Assembly (NCBI RefSeq): GCF_003012345.1
Contig: NZ_PVRV01000019.1
Span: forward strand, 713,245-777,244
DNA: 64,000 bases
Origin: Phytohalomonas tamaricis
GTDB lineage: Bacteria > Pseudomonadota > Gammaproteobacteria > Pseudomonadales > Halomonadaceae
Direction of reading: 5' to 3'
Program-made: the position numbers and the translations under genes
The notes under the pieces: model-generated
What the model was told of the DNA's origin: nothing
Databases searched by the model: none
What the model saw: only the letters and a program-made list of their open reading frames with translations
Part shown: piece by piece, positions 18,444-27,231 of the stretch
How positions within the stretch are numbered: the first letter of the stretch is position 1
Layout of the letters: each line of letters begins with the position of its first letter

Positions 18444-19757
18444 ATGCAAAACAAAGAATCGAACGACTACGTCTTCCAGCTCGACCGCGACCATGTCTTC
18501 CACTCATGGTCGGCGCAGGGTGGCCTCAGTCCACTGGTGATTGCCGGCGGCGCAGGCTGCAAGCTGTGGGACCACGCAGGCAAGGAGTATCTCGATTTCA
18601 GCAGCCAGCTGGTCAATACCAATATTGGTCATCAGCATCCCAAGGTTATCGCTGCGATCAAGGACCAGGCCGATGTGCTGGCCACCATTGCCCCGGCGCA
18701 CGCCAACCTCGCTCGCGGCGAGGCGGCCAAGCGTATTCTGGCGCGAGCCCCGAGCCACTTTCACAAGGTGTTTTTTACCAATGCCGGTGCCGACGCCAAT
18801 GAAAACGCGATCCGTATGGCGCGCAGCTTCACCGGCCGTGACAAGATTCTCTCCGCGTATCGCTCCTATCATGGCAATACCGGCGCGGCGATCGCCGCCA
18901 CCGGTGATTGGCGGCGGGTACCCAATGAATTCGCTCGCGGCCATGCTCATTTCTTCAATCCATTTTTGTACCGCAGCGATTTCTGGGCAGATTCCGAAGC
19001 GCAGGAGTGTGAGCGCGCCCTGCAGCATTTAAGGCGTGTGATCGAGTGCGAAGGGCCAAAAGCGATCGCTGCCATCCTGCTCGAAAGCATTCCCGGCACT
19101 GCTGGCGTCCTCGTGCCACCCAAGGAGTATCTCAAGGGCGTGCGTGCGTTGGCTGATGAGTTCGGCATCATGCTGATTGTCGATGAGGTCATGACGGGCT
19201 TCGGCCGTACCGGACGCTGGTTTGGCTTTAACCATTTCGAGATCGAGCCCGACCTGATCACCTTTGCCAAGGGCGTCAATTCCGGTTACGTGCCGGCCGG
19301 CGGGGTGATCATCTCCGAACGCATCAGTCGCCATTTCGATGAGCGTTTCTTTCCCGGTGGGTTGACCTACTCCGGCCATCCGCTGGCGATGGCAGCAATC
19401 GTTGCCACCCTCGATACGATGGAAGAGGAAGATATTGTCGATAACGCCGCACGGGTTGGCGACGGCGTGCTCGCCACGGGGCTCAAGGCGCTGAGTGAAA
19501 AGCATGCGCTCATCGGTGAGACTCGCGGCCTCGGCGTGTTCCATGCGCTTGAGCTGGTCAGCGACCCCGTGACGCGAGCGCCGCTGGCCGGAGCGGTGAT
19601 GAACGACATCAAGGCCGCGCTGCTGGCGCGGGGGCTGCTGCCGTTCGTGGTCGAAAACCGCATTCACGTCGTGCCTCCCTGCATCGTCACCGAGCAGGAA
19701 ATCGCGCAGGGGCTGGCGATTCTCGATGAGGTGCTGGGTGAGTTCACGATCGGCTGA
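18444..19757 (+). CDS. Class III PLP-dependent aminotransferase
   Basis: About 437 residues, omega-amino-acid/taurine-pyruvate type. It contains NTNIGHQHPKVIAAI, FFTNAGADANENAIRMAR and IVDEVMTGFGRTGRW (PLP-binding Asp in DEV), and the Schiff-base lysine in FAKGVNSGYVP. Start at 18444 (MQNKESNDYVFQ); the 16-residue extension from 18396 is not conserved in character. The stop abuts the convergent MocR gene with no gap. With the adjacent MocR regulator and ABC importer it suggests uptake and transamination of an amine or amino acid. Confidence 0.88.
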   Translation: MQNKESNDYVFQLDRDHVFHSWSAQGGLSPLVIAGGAGCKLWDHAGKEYLDFSSQLVNTNIGHQHPKVIAAIKDQADVLATIAPAHANLARGEAAKRILARAPSHFHKVFFTNAGADANENAIRMARSFTGRDKILSAYRSYHGNTGAAIAATGDWRRVPNEFARGHAHFFNPFLYRSDFWADSEAQECERALQHLRRVIECEGPKAIAAILLESIPGTAGVLVPPKEYLKGVRALADEFGIMLIVDEVMTGFGRTGRWFGFNHFEIEPDLITFAKGVNSGYVPAGGVIISERISRHFDERFFPGGLTYSGHPLAMAAIVATLDTMEEEDIVDNAARVGDGVLATGLKALSEKHALIGETRGLGVFHALELVSDPVTRAPLAGAVMNDIKAALLARGLLPFVVENRIHVVPPCIVTEQEIAQGLAILDEVLGEFTIG

Positions 19758-21224
19758 TCACATGGCTTGAAAGGCCTGTGCCAGCTGTTTGATGCCGGGC
19801 GCGATGCGCTCGGCATCGATAGCACCGAAGCCGAGGCGGAAATAGTGACGTGGTGGGGCGTGATTGAAGAAATGTTGAAAGCCTGGCTCGATCAGTACCC
19901 CGGACTGCGACGCCAGCCAGGCAAGGCGCTGCGTGTCGAAGCTAGCAGGCGCTTCAAGCCAGAACGCACTGGCGTATTCATCACTGATGCGTCGACAGTC
20001 GGGCAAATCACGTGTCAGGGCGGCATTGAGACAGTCCCAGCGCCGTGTCGATTCCAGGCAATAGTGACGCAGATAGCGGTCGTAATGGCCCTGGGCGAGA
20101 AACTGAGCAAGCTGCTGCTGAATGGGTGCGGGCGGATGGCGGTACATCAGCCGGCGCAGGGCGCGTAATTCATCGATCAGCTCGGCATCAGCGACGATGT
20201 AACCCACCCGCAAGCCCGGTGACAGCGATTTGGAAAGACTGCTTATATAAATGACACGTTGATGAGGGTCATTCGATTTAAGCGCGGGGTGGGCGAGGCG
20301 GTCGAAGTTGATCTCGGCGTCATAGTCGTCCTCGATCAGGATCTGATCGTGGAGGTCTAGCTGGGCCATAAGTGCGCGCCGCCGCGGTGCACTCATGCTG
20401 ACCCCGGTCGGTACCTGATGGCTGGGGGTGACGTAGAGATAGTCACACTGGCGTGCGCTGTCATCGAGACACATCCCCTCGCTATCGACATCTTGAAGCA
20501 AGAGCTGTGCGCCGCGCATTGTCGTTACGCCCATCGCATCGGGATAGCCCGGATTTTCCATCGCCACCTGAGTGCGCTCGTCAAAAAGCAGGTGGGCGAC
20601 CAGAAACAGGGCATTCTGCGAGCCGAGGGTAATCAGTATTTCATCGCGTTGCGCCGCGATGCCGCGCTTGGGCAGTACGCGGGTGCGTAACTGCTCGATC
20701 AGTGCCGGGTCGTCCTGGTCGATGCGATCGCTGATCCAGCAGCGGTCACGTTCAGCGCCGAACATGCGTCGCGCTGTTTCACGCCACTGTTCAAGCGGAA
20801 ACAGTTGCCTGTCGAGTTGTCCGTAAATGAACGGGTAGGGGTAATCCGCCCAATTGCTGGGTTTCAGCGCGACCTGGCAGGCACTGGGACGGCATCTGAA
20901 GCGTTTTTCCCACGCTGGTGCATGGGCGTTTTCCGCGCGCTGTGATGCGGCATCGCCGAACGGACGGTGGGCACGATAATGCGGATGCAGGTAATAACCG
21001 CTGCGTGGCCGGCTGATCAAATAGCCGTCGTCGAGCAATCCTTCGTAGACCAGTGCCACGGTATTGCGTGACACGTTGAGCTGACGCGACAGCTTGCGGC
21101 ACGACGGCAGAGACTCCTCAGCGGGAAACAGCCCCGTCAGAATGGCGTCGATCAGCGTTTCGCGTAACTGTTCCTGAAGTCCTCTTTGCGCGGCAAAGTC
21201 GAGCTGAAAGCAGTGATAAGCCAT
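19758..21224 (-). CDS. MocR/PdxR-family regulator (GntR helix-turn-helix fused to aminotransferase fold)
   Basis: 488 residues. An N-terminal GntR winged helix (about 10-75: SCRKLSRQLNVSRNTVALVY) is joined to a fold-type I aminotransferase domain (about 120-480) that in this family senses PLP and amino compounds. The PLP lysine region is SSLSKSLSPGLRVGY. Start at 21224, where AGGA lies 6 nt upstream; the 39-codon extension has no ribosome site. Such proteins usually activate the neighbouring aminotransferase gene, here the convergent class III enzyme, and perhaps the ABC operon at 21522. Confidence 0.9.
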   Translation of the reverse strand: MAYHCFQLDFAAQRGLQEQLRETLIDAILTGLFPAEESLPSCRKLSRQLNVSRNTVALVYEGLLDDGYLISRPRSGYYLHPHYRAHRPFGDAASQRAENAHAPAWEKRFRCRPSACQVALKPSNWADYPYPFIYGQLDRQLFPLEQWRETARRMFGAERDRCWISDRIDQDDPALIEQLRTRVLPKRGIAAQRDEILITLGSQNALFLVAHLLFDERTQVAMENPGYPDAMGVTTMRGAQLLLQDVDSEGMCLDDSARQCDYLYVTPSHQVPTGVSMSAPRRRALMAQLDLHDQILIEDDYDAEINFDRLAHPALKSNDPHQRVIYISSLSKSLSPGLRVGYIVADAELIDELRALRRLMYRHPPAPIQQQLAQFLAQGHYDRYLRHYCLESTRRWDCLNAALTRDLPDCRRISDEYASAFWLEAPASFDTQRLAWLASQSGVLIEPGFQHFFNHAPPRHYFRLGFGAIDAERIAPGIKQLAQAFQAM

Positions 21225-21521
21225 GCGGTATCCTCGAAAACAAGCTGTCTCATCAAGGAATAAGCAATATCTGTGCCTTGTAAGCGGGCTTTGCTTCTGG
21301 CCAGCCGAGCGCCGCCAACTGGCTCTATCAAAAAAATGCACTCCCTCTCTAAGGTGTAATCAGCACGCCCAAGGTGCAGGCCACCATCATGTAGACCACA
21401 ACCACGTGGATGGCGCCGGTGATGGGCAGGCCTTTGGCTTTACGGTAGCCGAGTCCTTGCCATCGGCCGGTTTTAGCACCTTGTCCAAGGCTTGTTTCCA
21501 ACAACAATGAGGGGCAAGACG

Positions 21522-22418
21522 ATGAATATTTCCTCCCTGCTGTGCGGTAAGCGCAAGGTGTTGACGGCCAAGGCGCTGTTATTGAGCGTGGCCGGTAGTC
21601 TGCTCTCCCTGTCCATTGCCACAACAGTTCACGCTGCCGATCTGGCCGAGATCGAAAAGCGTGGCTATCTGAGCGTGGCCACCGAGGATGACTACGCCCC
21701 GTTCAATTTCATGAACAACGGCCAGACGGACGGCTTCAACAAGGACATGCTCGACGAAATGAAAAAATACGCCGAGTTCGAGATCCGCCAGGACATCTTG
21801 CCGTGGACCGGGCTCCTGGCCTCGGTTGCCAACGGCCAGTACGACGCCGCGCTGACTGGCGCGTCGATCACCGACGACCGCCTGCGGGTATTCAACTACG
21901 CCACGCCGATTGCGTCGGCCCAGCACTATTACATCAAGCGCATTGATGACGACAGCATCGAAAGCGTCGCCGACTTGAGCGGCAAGGCCGTCGGCGTGCA
22001 GGCCGGTAGCGCAATGCTGGCGCGCCTGCCCGAACTCGAGAAGATGCTGGCCGATCAGGGTGGCAAGCTCGGTAAGGTGGTGCAGTACCAGTCCTATCCC
22101 GAGGCCTACGCCGATCTCGCCAATGGCCGGGTTGATTACGTGATCGACTCGATTGTGCCAGTCAATGCGCTGATCAAGTCGCGGCCCAACGTTTTCGCCA
22201 AGGGGCAGCCCGTTTCCGGCGGCGGCTTTGTCGGCTGGCCAGTGCCGAAGAAAAATACCGAGCTACTGACCTATTTGTCCGATTTCATCAACCATATGAA
22301 GGAGACCGGCCAGCTCGCCGAATTGCAGCAGAAATGGTTCGGTGAGTCGTTCGACGATCTGCCCAGCGAGCCGATCACCAGCGTCGAGCAGTTCCACAAG
22401 CTGGCCTCGCTCGAATAA
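21522..22418 (+). CDS. Polar amino acid-type ABC transporter substrate-binding protein (family 3)
   Basis: 298 residues: a signal peptide ending TTVHAAD (about 37) and a family 3 solute-binding fold. LSVATEDDYAPFNFMNNGQT is the ligand-contacting N-lobe and NYATPIASAQHYYI the hinge. Start at 21522 with GGGG 7 nt upstream; an in-frame ATG at 21507 is possible. First gene of a five-gene operon (binding protein, two permeases, ATPase, TIM-barrel isomerase). A stem-loop follows, which probably lets the binding protein accumulate above the membrane subunits. The ligand is unknown. Confidence 0.9.
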   Translation: MNISSLLCGKRKVLTAKALLLSVAGSLLSLSIATTVHAADLAEIEKRGYLSVATEDDYAPFNFMNNGQTDGFNKDMLDEMKKYAEFEIRQDILPWTGLLASVANGQYDAALTGASITDDRLRVFNYATPIASAQHYYIKRIDDDSIESVADLSGKAVGVQAGSAMLARLPELEKMLADQGGKLGKVVQYQSYPEAYADLANGRVDYVIDSIVPVNALIKSRPNVFAKGQPVSGGGFVGWPVPKKNTELLTYLSDFINHMKETGQLAELQQKWFGESFDDLPSEPITSVEQFHKLASLE

Positions 22419-22444
22419 GCCTTGGGCAAATGAAGCGAAGCGGG

Positions 22445-22473
22445 CATGCCTGCCTGCCCTGGCGGCAGGCATG
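22445..22473 (+). promoter_or_regulatory. Intercistronic stem-loop
   Basis: Perfect 10-bp arms CATGCCTGCC (22445-22454) and GGCAGGCATG (22464-22473) between the binding-protein and first permease genes, without a T-run. Such stems protect upstream mRNA or attenuate downstream transcription. Confidence 0.6.
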
Positions 22474-22527
22474 TAGCGTGGCGATAAACCGCAATCGTCA
22501 TCAACGGGTTGGCGCTGGAGTCGCACT

Positions 22528-23169
22528 ATGAATGCTCAAACATGGTGGCTGCTGCTCGAAGGTGCCTGGACGACTGCCTGGATATCTGGCGTCGCGATCG
22601 CCATCGGTGTGGTGGCCGGGCTTGCGATCGCACTGGTGCGTATGGCGCGCATTCCCGTCATTGACCAGGTGCTAGTCATTTATATCAGCCTGGCGCGGGC
22701 AACACCGCTGGTTACGCTGGTGCTGTTCATCTTTCTGGTCGCGCCGACCTTCGGCATCGTCATGAATCGCAACATCGCCGGAATCATGGCGCTGACGCTC
22801 AATACCGCGGCCTTCAATGCCGAGATCTGGCGCGCCGCCTTCCTTAGTTTCTCGCGTGAGCAGAAGGAGGCGGCGTTGGCCTGCGGCATGACCAACGGTG
22901 TCATTTTCCGCCGCATCATGCTGCCGCAGATGTTCACTACCAGCCTGCCCGGACTGGTTAATGAGATGTCGTTTCTGATCAAGGGCAGCCCGGCGATTGC
23001 GGTGATCGGCATCGTCGACCTGACCCGCGTGACCAACCGCATCTCGGCGGTAACCTACGAGCCGCTGCCGCCGATTCTGGCCGCTGCCGCGCTCTACATG
23101 ATCATCATCAGCATGCTGCTCAAGCTGCAGGACATGGCCGAGAAAAAGGCCAACCGCTTGACGATGTAA
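22528..23169 (+). CDS. Amino acid ABC transporter permease (HisM/GlnP type)
   Basis: 213 residues, polytopic inner-membrane protein with about five helices. IYISLARATPLVTLVLFIFL and the EAA loop (EQKEAALACGMTNGVIFRRI) contact the ATPase. Second gene of the operon. The repeated pair with the next permease indicates a heterodimeric channel. Confidence 0.9.
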   Translation: MNAQTWWLLLEGAWTTAWISGVAIAIGVVAGLAIALVRMARIPVIDQVLVIYISLARATPLVTLVLFIFLVAPTFGIVMNRNIAGIMALTLNTAAFNAEIWRAAFLSFSREQKEAALACGMTNGVIFRRIMLPQMFTTSLPGLVNEMSFLIKGSPAIAVIGIVDLTRVTNRISAVTYEPLPPILAAAALYMIIISMLLKLQDMAEKKANRLTM

Positions 23170-23188
23170 TCTCACCAGGGCGATCACT

Positions 23189-23854
23189 ATGACGGAATGG
23201 GACATCATCTGGGCCGCGCGGGACGATTTTCTGTACGGCTTTGCCAATACGCTCGTGATCTTTGCGCTGTCGGCGCTGCTTGCTTTCGTGCTGGGCTGCG
23301 TCATCGTCTACCTGCTCGAAGGGCCGAAAAGCGGGCCGCGTACGCTGCTTCGCTGGCTGATCAATATCATGCGCACGCTGCCGTTTCTGATTCTCGCCTA
23401 CCTGCTCTACTACGGCCTACCGACCCTCGGTGTCAGGCTCGATGCCTGGACGGCCGGGGTCGGCGCGCTGATCGTCTATCACGGAGCCTACTTTGCTGAA
23501 CTGCTGCGAGGTGCCCGCGTGGTGCTGCCGGGCGGCACGGTCGAGGCCGCCCGCGCTTATGGCTTCACCACCTTCACCATGTTCATGCGTATCATCCTGC
23601 CGCAGCTTCTGATCCGTACCCGGCCGCTAATCGGCAATCAATTGGTGATCTGCCTCAAGGACACCGCCTTTCTAACCATCATCACCGTGCAGGAGCTGAC
23701 GGCGGCGGCTAACAGCGTGCAATCGACCTACTTCATTCCGCTGGAAGCGTTCGTGGTCGTGATCGCACTTTACTGGCTGATCAGCATCTGTCTGGAAGTC
23801 ACTATCAAGCAGCTGGGCCGCTTCGGTAAAAAGAGAGGATTCGAACATGCCTGA
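23189..23854 (+). CDS. Amino acid ABC transporter permease
   Basis: 221 residues, the second channel subunit. [40 protein letters not shown] (EAA loop) and several hydrophobic helices. It overlaps the ATPase start by 8 nt, indicating translational coupling. Confidence 0.9.
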   Translation: MTEWDIIWAARDDFLYGFANTLVIFALSALLAFVLGCVIVYLLEGPKSGPRTLLRWLINIMRTLPFLILAYLLYYGLPTLGVRLDAWTAGVGALIVYHGAYFAELLRGARVVLPGGTVEAARAYGFTTFTMFMRIILPQLLIRTRPLIGNQLVICLKDTAFLTIITVQELTAAANSVQSTYFIPLEAFVVVIALYWLISICLEVTIKQLGRFGKKRGFEHA

Positions 23855-24605
23855 CCTGCCCGCTGTCGCTATCGAGCGGCTGTCGAAGAGTTTCAATGGC
23901 ATCGAGGTGCTGCGCGACGTCGATCTTACCGTCAACAGAGGCGAGGTGGTCAGCATTCTCGGCTCGTCGGGCTCCGGCAAGTCGACGCTTTTACGCTGCA
24001 TCAACTGGCTGGAGCAGCCCGACCGCGGCGCCATCCGCATCGGCGGCCAGCGCATCGGCGTTGACGACAATGGGCGGCGCATGCCGGCACGTGAGCTCGC
24101 TGCGCTGCGTGCCAAGACGGGCATGGTGTTTCAGAGCTTCAACCTGTGGCCGCATCTGACCGTGCTGCACAACGTTACCGAGGCGCCGATCCACGTCAAG
24201 GGCGTGGCCAAAAAGGAGGCAGTGCGCACCGCCCGCGAGCTGCTCGACAAGGTTGGCATGGCGCACAAGATGGAGGCCTACCCTTATACCCTCTCTGGCG
24301 GGCAGAAGCAGCGTGTCGCCATCGCCCGAGCGCTGGCGATGAGCCCCGAGGTGATCCTGTTCGACGAACCCACTTCAGCGCTTGACCCTGAACTCGTTGG
24401 CGAGGTGCTCGGCGTGATGAAGGATCTCTCCGCCGAGGGTTACACCATGGTAGTCGTCACCCACGAGATGGAATTCGCCCGCGCTGTCTCCGACCAGGTG
24501 GTGTTCCTCGATAAGGGCATCATCATCGAGCGCGCCGCACCGGAGCAGTTCTTTACCGCACCCGAGACTGAGCGGGTCAGGAAATTCCTTGAGCTCAAGC
24601 AGTGA
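23847..24605 (+). CDS. Amino acid ABC transporter ATP-binding protein
   Basis: 252 residues, the cytoplasmic motor of the importer. Walker [10 protein letters not shown] (39-47), Q-loop [11 protein letters not shown], signature LSGGQKQR (149-156), Walker [12 protein letters not shown] (170-180) and H-loop VVTHEM. This is the GlnQ/HisP class for polar amino acids. AGAGGA precedes the ATG inside the preceding gene. Confidence 0.92.
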   Translation: MPDLPAVAIERLSKSFNGIEVLRDVDLTVNRGEVVSILGSSGSGKSTLLRCINWLEQPDRGAIRIGGQRIGVDDNGRRMPARELAALRAKTGMVFQSFNLWPHLTVLHNVTEAPIHVKGVAKKEAVRTARELLDKVGMAHKMEAYPYTLSGGQKQRVAIARALAMSPEVILFDEPTSALDPELVGEVLGVMKDLSAEGYTMVVVTHEMEFARAVSDQVVFLDKGIIIERAAPEQFFTAPETERVRKFLELKQ

Positions 24606-24675
24606 AACCGTGCCGCCTCTTCCTACACTTGAGTCTTATCTTTCAGCAACAGCCAGCAACAGGAGAAAGGACGGC

Positions 24676-25482
24676 ATGGACAAGCTAGGCATCTGTACTT
24701 GGACGCTCGGCATCGACGATCTTCACGCGCTGATGTCCAAGATCAAGACGCTGGGTCTGGACGGCGTACAGTTCTGCGCCGATGGTCGCCAGTATCAGGC
24801 GGAGGAGCTGCGTGCCTGTGTCGATGAGCAGGGGCTCGAACTGTTCGCGATAGACCCGTTTGATTGCGCCCCCGACGATCCTGAAAAGGCCAGCGCCGAG
24901 GGGGCGATCGCTTATTACCGTGAGGTGATCGATTTCGCGGCGGCGTCCGGCGCGCCGGCGGTTACGCTGCAGGGGCTGGGGCAGTGGACAACCAACTGTG
25001 ACAGTGACGATGAGGCTTGGCAGCGGCTGGTGGAATGCTGCAAGGCGTTGGTGCCGTATGCACAAAAACATGGCATCACGCCGATGTATGAAGTGGTCAA
25101 TCGCTACGAGATGCCGCTGATTCGTACCGCTGCCGAGGGGCGTCGGCTGGTAGCCGAGGTTGGTGACGAGCTCGGCCTGATTCCCGACAGCTTCCACATG
25201 AACATCGATGAGGCCGACCCGTGCCAGGCGCTGCGTGACAGCGCCGAGTGGCTGGTCAGCTACCATATCTCCGACTCCAACCGCGCCGGTATCGGCAGCG
25301 GTCATATCAATTTCCCCGCCCAGCACCGCGTACTGCGCCAGATCGGCTTCAGCGGCCCGGTCATGATAGAGCCTGTGTTGCCACCGCTGACGCCGACCAC
25401 CACGCCGCGCAGCGCCGCTGAGCGCGACGCGCTTGATGACGAGATCCACCGCAGCGTTGCGACCTGGCGCGCACTGGGCTGA
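24676..25482 (+). CDS. Sugar phosphate isomerase/epimerase-like TIM-barrel protein
   Basis: 268 residues of the AP-endonuclease-2/xylose-isomerase-like TIM-barrel superfamily. The N-terminus is LGICTWTLGIDDLHALMSKI. Probable metal ligands lie in MYEVVNRYE, LIPDSFHMNIDE, SYHISDSNRAGIGSGHINF and MIEPVLPP. Start at 24676 with AGGAGAAAGG upstream. The operon position says it acts on the imported compound or its product, perhaps as an epimerase or isomerase. Exact reaction unknown. Confidence 0.8.
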   Translation: MDKLGICTWTLGIDDLHALMSKIKTLGLDGVQFCADGRQYQAEELRACVDEQGLELFAIDPFDCAPDDPEKASAEGAIAYYREVIDFAAASGAPAVTLQGLGQWTTNCDSDDEAWQRLVECCKALVPYAQKHGITPMYEVVNRYEMPLIRTAAEGRRLVAEVGDELGLIPDSFHMNIDEADPCQALRDSAEWLVSYHISDSNRAGIGSGHINFPAQHRVLRQIGFSGPVMIEPVLPPLTPTTTPRSAAERDALDDEIHRSVATWRALG

Positions 25483-25570
25483 GCATCACTACTGCGTGTC
25501 GCCGCCGTTGGAGATTGATGCCGAGCCAGCTATGAAGCGCTCCACGCGATTTAAATGCAGCCCAAACGCA

Positions 25571-25598
25571 AGAACCCCGCCATTGCTGGCGGGGTTCT
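25571..25598 (+). terminator. Terminator of the ABC/isomerase operon
   Basis: Arms AGAACCCCGCCA (25571-25582) and TGGCGGGGTTCT (25587-25598), followed by TTCTTT. It can also serve the convergent hsp20 gene. Confidence 0.85.
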
Positions 25599-25650
25599 TT
25601 CTTTCACCGCTGGGCCGATGGCCCGGCAACGTTATCCTAACGACTAACGC

Positions 25651-26148
25651 TTAGACCGTAGCTTCAGCGTTGACAGATTGCTCGATGTTGCTGGCAGTCT
25701 GATTGCTGAGGCGCGGTTGGGCGCTCTGACCGTTGATCTGGATCTGGCGCGGCCGTTGCGCTTCCGGTACGACGCGCAGTAGATCGATGCTCAGCAGGCC
25801 GTTTTCAAGCCGTGCGCCCTTCACTTCGATGTTCTCATCCAGACGGAACGAGAGCTTGAAAGTACGCTGGGCAATACCGCGATGCAGATAGGTAACACTG
25901 TCATCGTCGGCCTTGTCCGCCTTGGCGCTGCTGATGGTCAGGACGCGGTTTTCGACATTGACGTTGAGTTCGTCTTCAGCGAACCCCGCCGCGGCCACCA
26001 CGATGTGGTAGTCGTTTTCGCCCCGCTTCTCGACGTTGTACGGAGGATAACTGGGCGTATCGCTTTGCATCGCATATTCGAACAGGTCATTGAGACGATC
26101 GAAGCCGATGCTGCGACGGAAAAGCGGTGAGAGTGACATAGTATTCAT
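25651..26148 (-). CDS. Small heat-shock protein Hsp20 (IbpA-like)
   Basis: 165 residues: a short N-terminal arm (SPLFRRSIGFDRLNDLFEYA), an alpha-crystallin domain (about 35-130, with YHIVVAAAGFAEDELNVNVE and FKLSFRLDENIEVKGARLEN, then GLLSIDL) and a C-terminal tail. It contains the IxI-like motif RQIQING. An ATP-independent holdase that keeps unfolded proteins refoldable. Start at 26148, because AGGAAGG is 8 nt upstream; the ATG at 26154 is too close to it. A ROSE-like hairpin covers the ribosome site, and a sigma-32-like promoter lies upstream. Confidence 0.92.
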   Translation of the reverse strand: MNTMSLSPLFRRSIGFDRLNDLFEYAMQSDTPSYPPYNVEKRGENDYHIVVAAAGFAEDELNVNVENRVLTISSAKADKADDDSVTYLHRGIAQRTFKLSFRLDENIEVKGARLENGLLSIDLLRVVPEAQRPRQIQINGQSAQPRLSNQTASNIEQSVNAEATV

Positions 26149-26157
26149 AATCATATC

Positions 26158-26177
26158 CTTCCTGATAATCAGCGAAG
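26158..26177 (-). promoter_or_regulatory. Candidate ROSE-type RNA thermometer hairpin
   Basis: The minus strand CTTCGCTG (26177-26170), loop ATTAT, then CAGGAAG (26164-26158). CTTC pairs with GAAG and CTG with CAG, with one bulged G, so the Shine-Dalgarno is masked. The UCGCU box opposite the ribosome site with a bulged G is the ROSE signature of small heat-shock genes. Confidence 0.55.
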
Positions 26178-26259
26178 TTTAACGGTTGGCAAACCCACAT
26201 CGAGTGGCGTTTGCATCGATCACAACCCTGTCTGTGACACGGGCAGCTTCGATATTATG

Positions 26260-26290
26260 TTAAATAGGATCGACGCTAAAAAAATTCAAG
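26260..26290 (-). promoter_or_regulatory. Sigma-32-like promoter of hsp20
   Basis: On the minus strand a -35-like CTTGAA (26290-26285) and a -10-like CCTATTTAA (26268-26260) are separated by about 16 nt, near the heat-shock consensus CTTGAAA/CCCCATNT. This gives a leader of about 100 nt that contains the thermometer hairpin. Confidence 0.5.
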
Positions 26291-26468
26291 GGCAGCGCTG
26301 AAAAAATTTTCTGACTAATTTCAGCGCCCCTATCTTCACGGCGACAACGGCTAAATGGGGATGGCGGTAGGCTTTTCAAGCGGCTTGGTTAAACGCTTTT
26401 TTTAAAGCGGCCCGGCCTGTTTTCGACAGCTAGTGATGGCTATGGGAAATGCGCATAGGGTATTGATT

Positions 26469-27038
26469 TTACTTGAACTTAAGCGCCTGGAGATGGTGCT
26501 CAAGAGCAAATACATGTTCATCGTCATGGCCGAGTTCCCTCAGGGCGTCAGCAAGATGAAGCAGGTAGTCCCGGTTAGGGCCGCTGGGCCCATGCGAATG
26601 GGCAATCTGGCGGGCAATGTCACGCTCCGGCGCCGGCCCTAGCCACGCCTCGTTGTCCTCGCTGGCGATGTATACCACCCCCTCCGCTTCACCACCCCCA
26701 TCAAAGTGCATGGTCGTGACCACGCGCAGGTAGCCGTTCTTTTCACGGATATCGAGCTGCTCGAAGGTTAATGGCGTAATGAGATAGGCCATGCCGGTGC
26801 ATATGCTGTCGTGCTGCGCGACCAGGGTGGCGACACGGCCTGGAGCTTCAGGCGTGCCCCTGTGATCGTGGGAGCCTTGCCAGAAACGCCGTGTCCAGCC
26901 GGTGATGCTGGCCGGGCGTCGTTCAAGGTAAGGAAAATCAGCTTTATAAATCAGTGAACCGTATCCGAACAGCCAGACCTGATCGTGGCTGTCGAAATGA
27001 TTCATCAGTTTGTTGATATCGATAGTGTTGACGGACAT
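26469..27038 (-). CDS. chaC: Gamma-glutamylcyclotransferase, ChaC-like
   Basis: About 189 residues. WLFGYGSLIYKADFPYLERR is the diagnostic YGSL substrate loop, RRFWQGSHDHRGTPEAPGRV follows, and a glutamate in the REKNGY region is the likely general base. ChaC enzymes split glutathione into 5-oxoproline and Cys-Gly in the cytosol. Start uncertain between 27059 and 27038. Monocistronic, convergent with no clear partner. Confidence 0.88.
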   Translation of the reverse strand: MSVNTIDINKLMNHFDSHDQVWLFGYGSLIYKADFPYLERRPASITGWTRRFWQGSHDHRGTPEAPGRVATLVAQHDSICTGMAYLITPLTFEQLDIREKNGYLRVVTTMHFDGGGEAEGVVYIASEDNEAWLGPAPERDIARQIAHSHGPSGPNRDYLLHLADALRELGHDDEHVFALEHHLQALKFK

Positions 27039-27231
27039 GCAAAGACTCACATCTGACATGATTTAAGGCATTTTAGGGCGTGAAATGCGACTCGCCGCTT
27101 GGACCGACGCGTATAAAAACACAACCGACGTTAACCTGTAAGTTAATGTCCTACAGTACTAACAGGTAACGTTATCGAAGGACTCCTTCTCCTCCAGAGA
27201 GAGGGGCAAACGTAATCAAGGATGATTTGCC

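Noticed and set aside
18504..19028. ORFs antisense to the class III aminotransferase
   Set aside because: Shadow frames of a well-supported gene.
21349..21465. Minus-strand stretch KGLPITGAIHVVVVYMMVAC
   Set aside because: Could be the tail of a lost membrane protein, but it has no start and lies in the MocR/ABC divergent promoter region; not enough to call.
22445..22473. Stem-loop considered as a REP element or terminator
   Set aside because: Only one copy seen in the window and no T-run; kept as an intercistronic stem.
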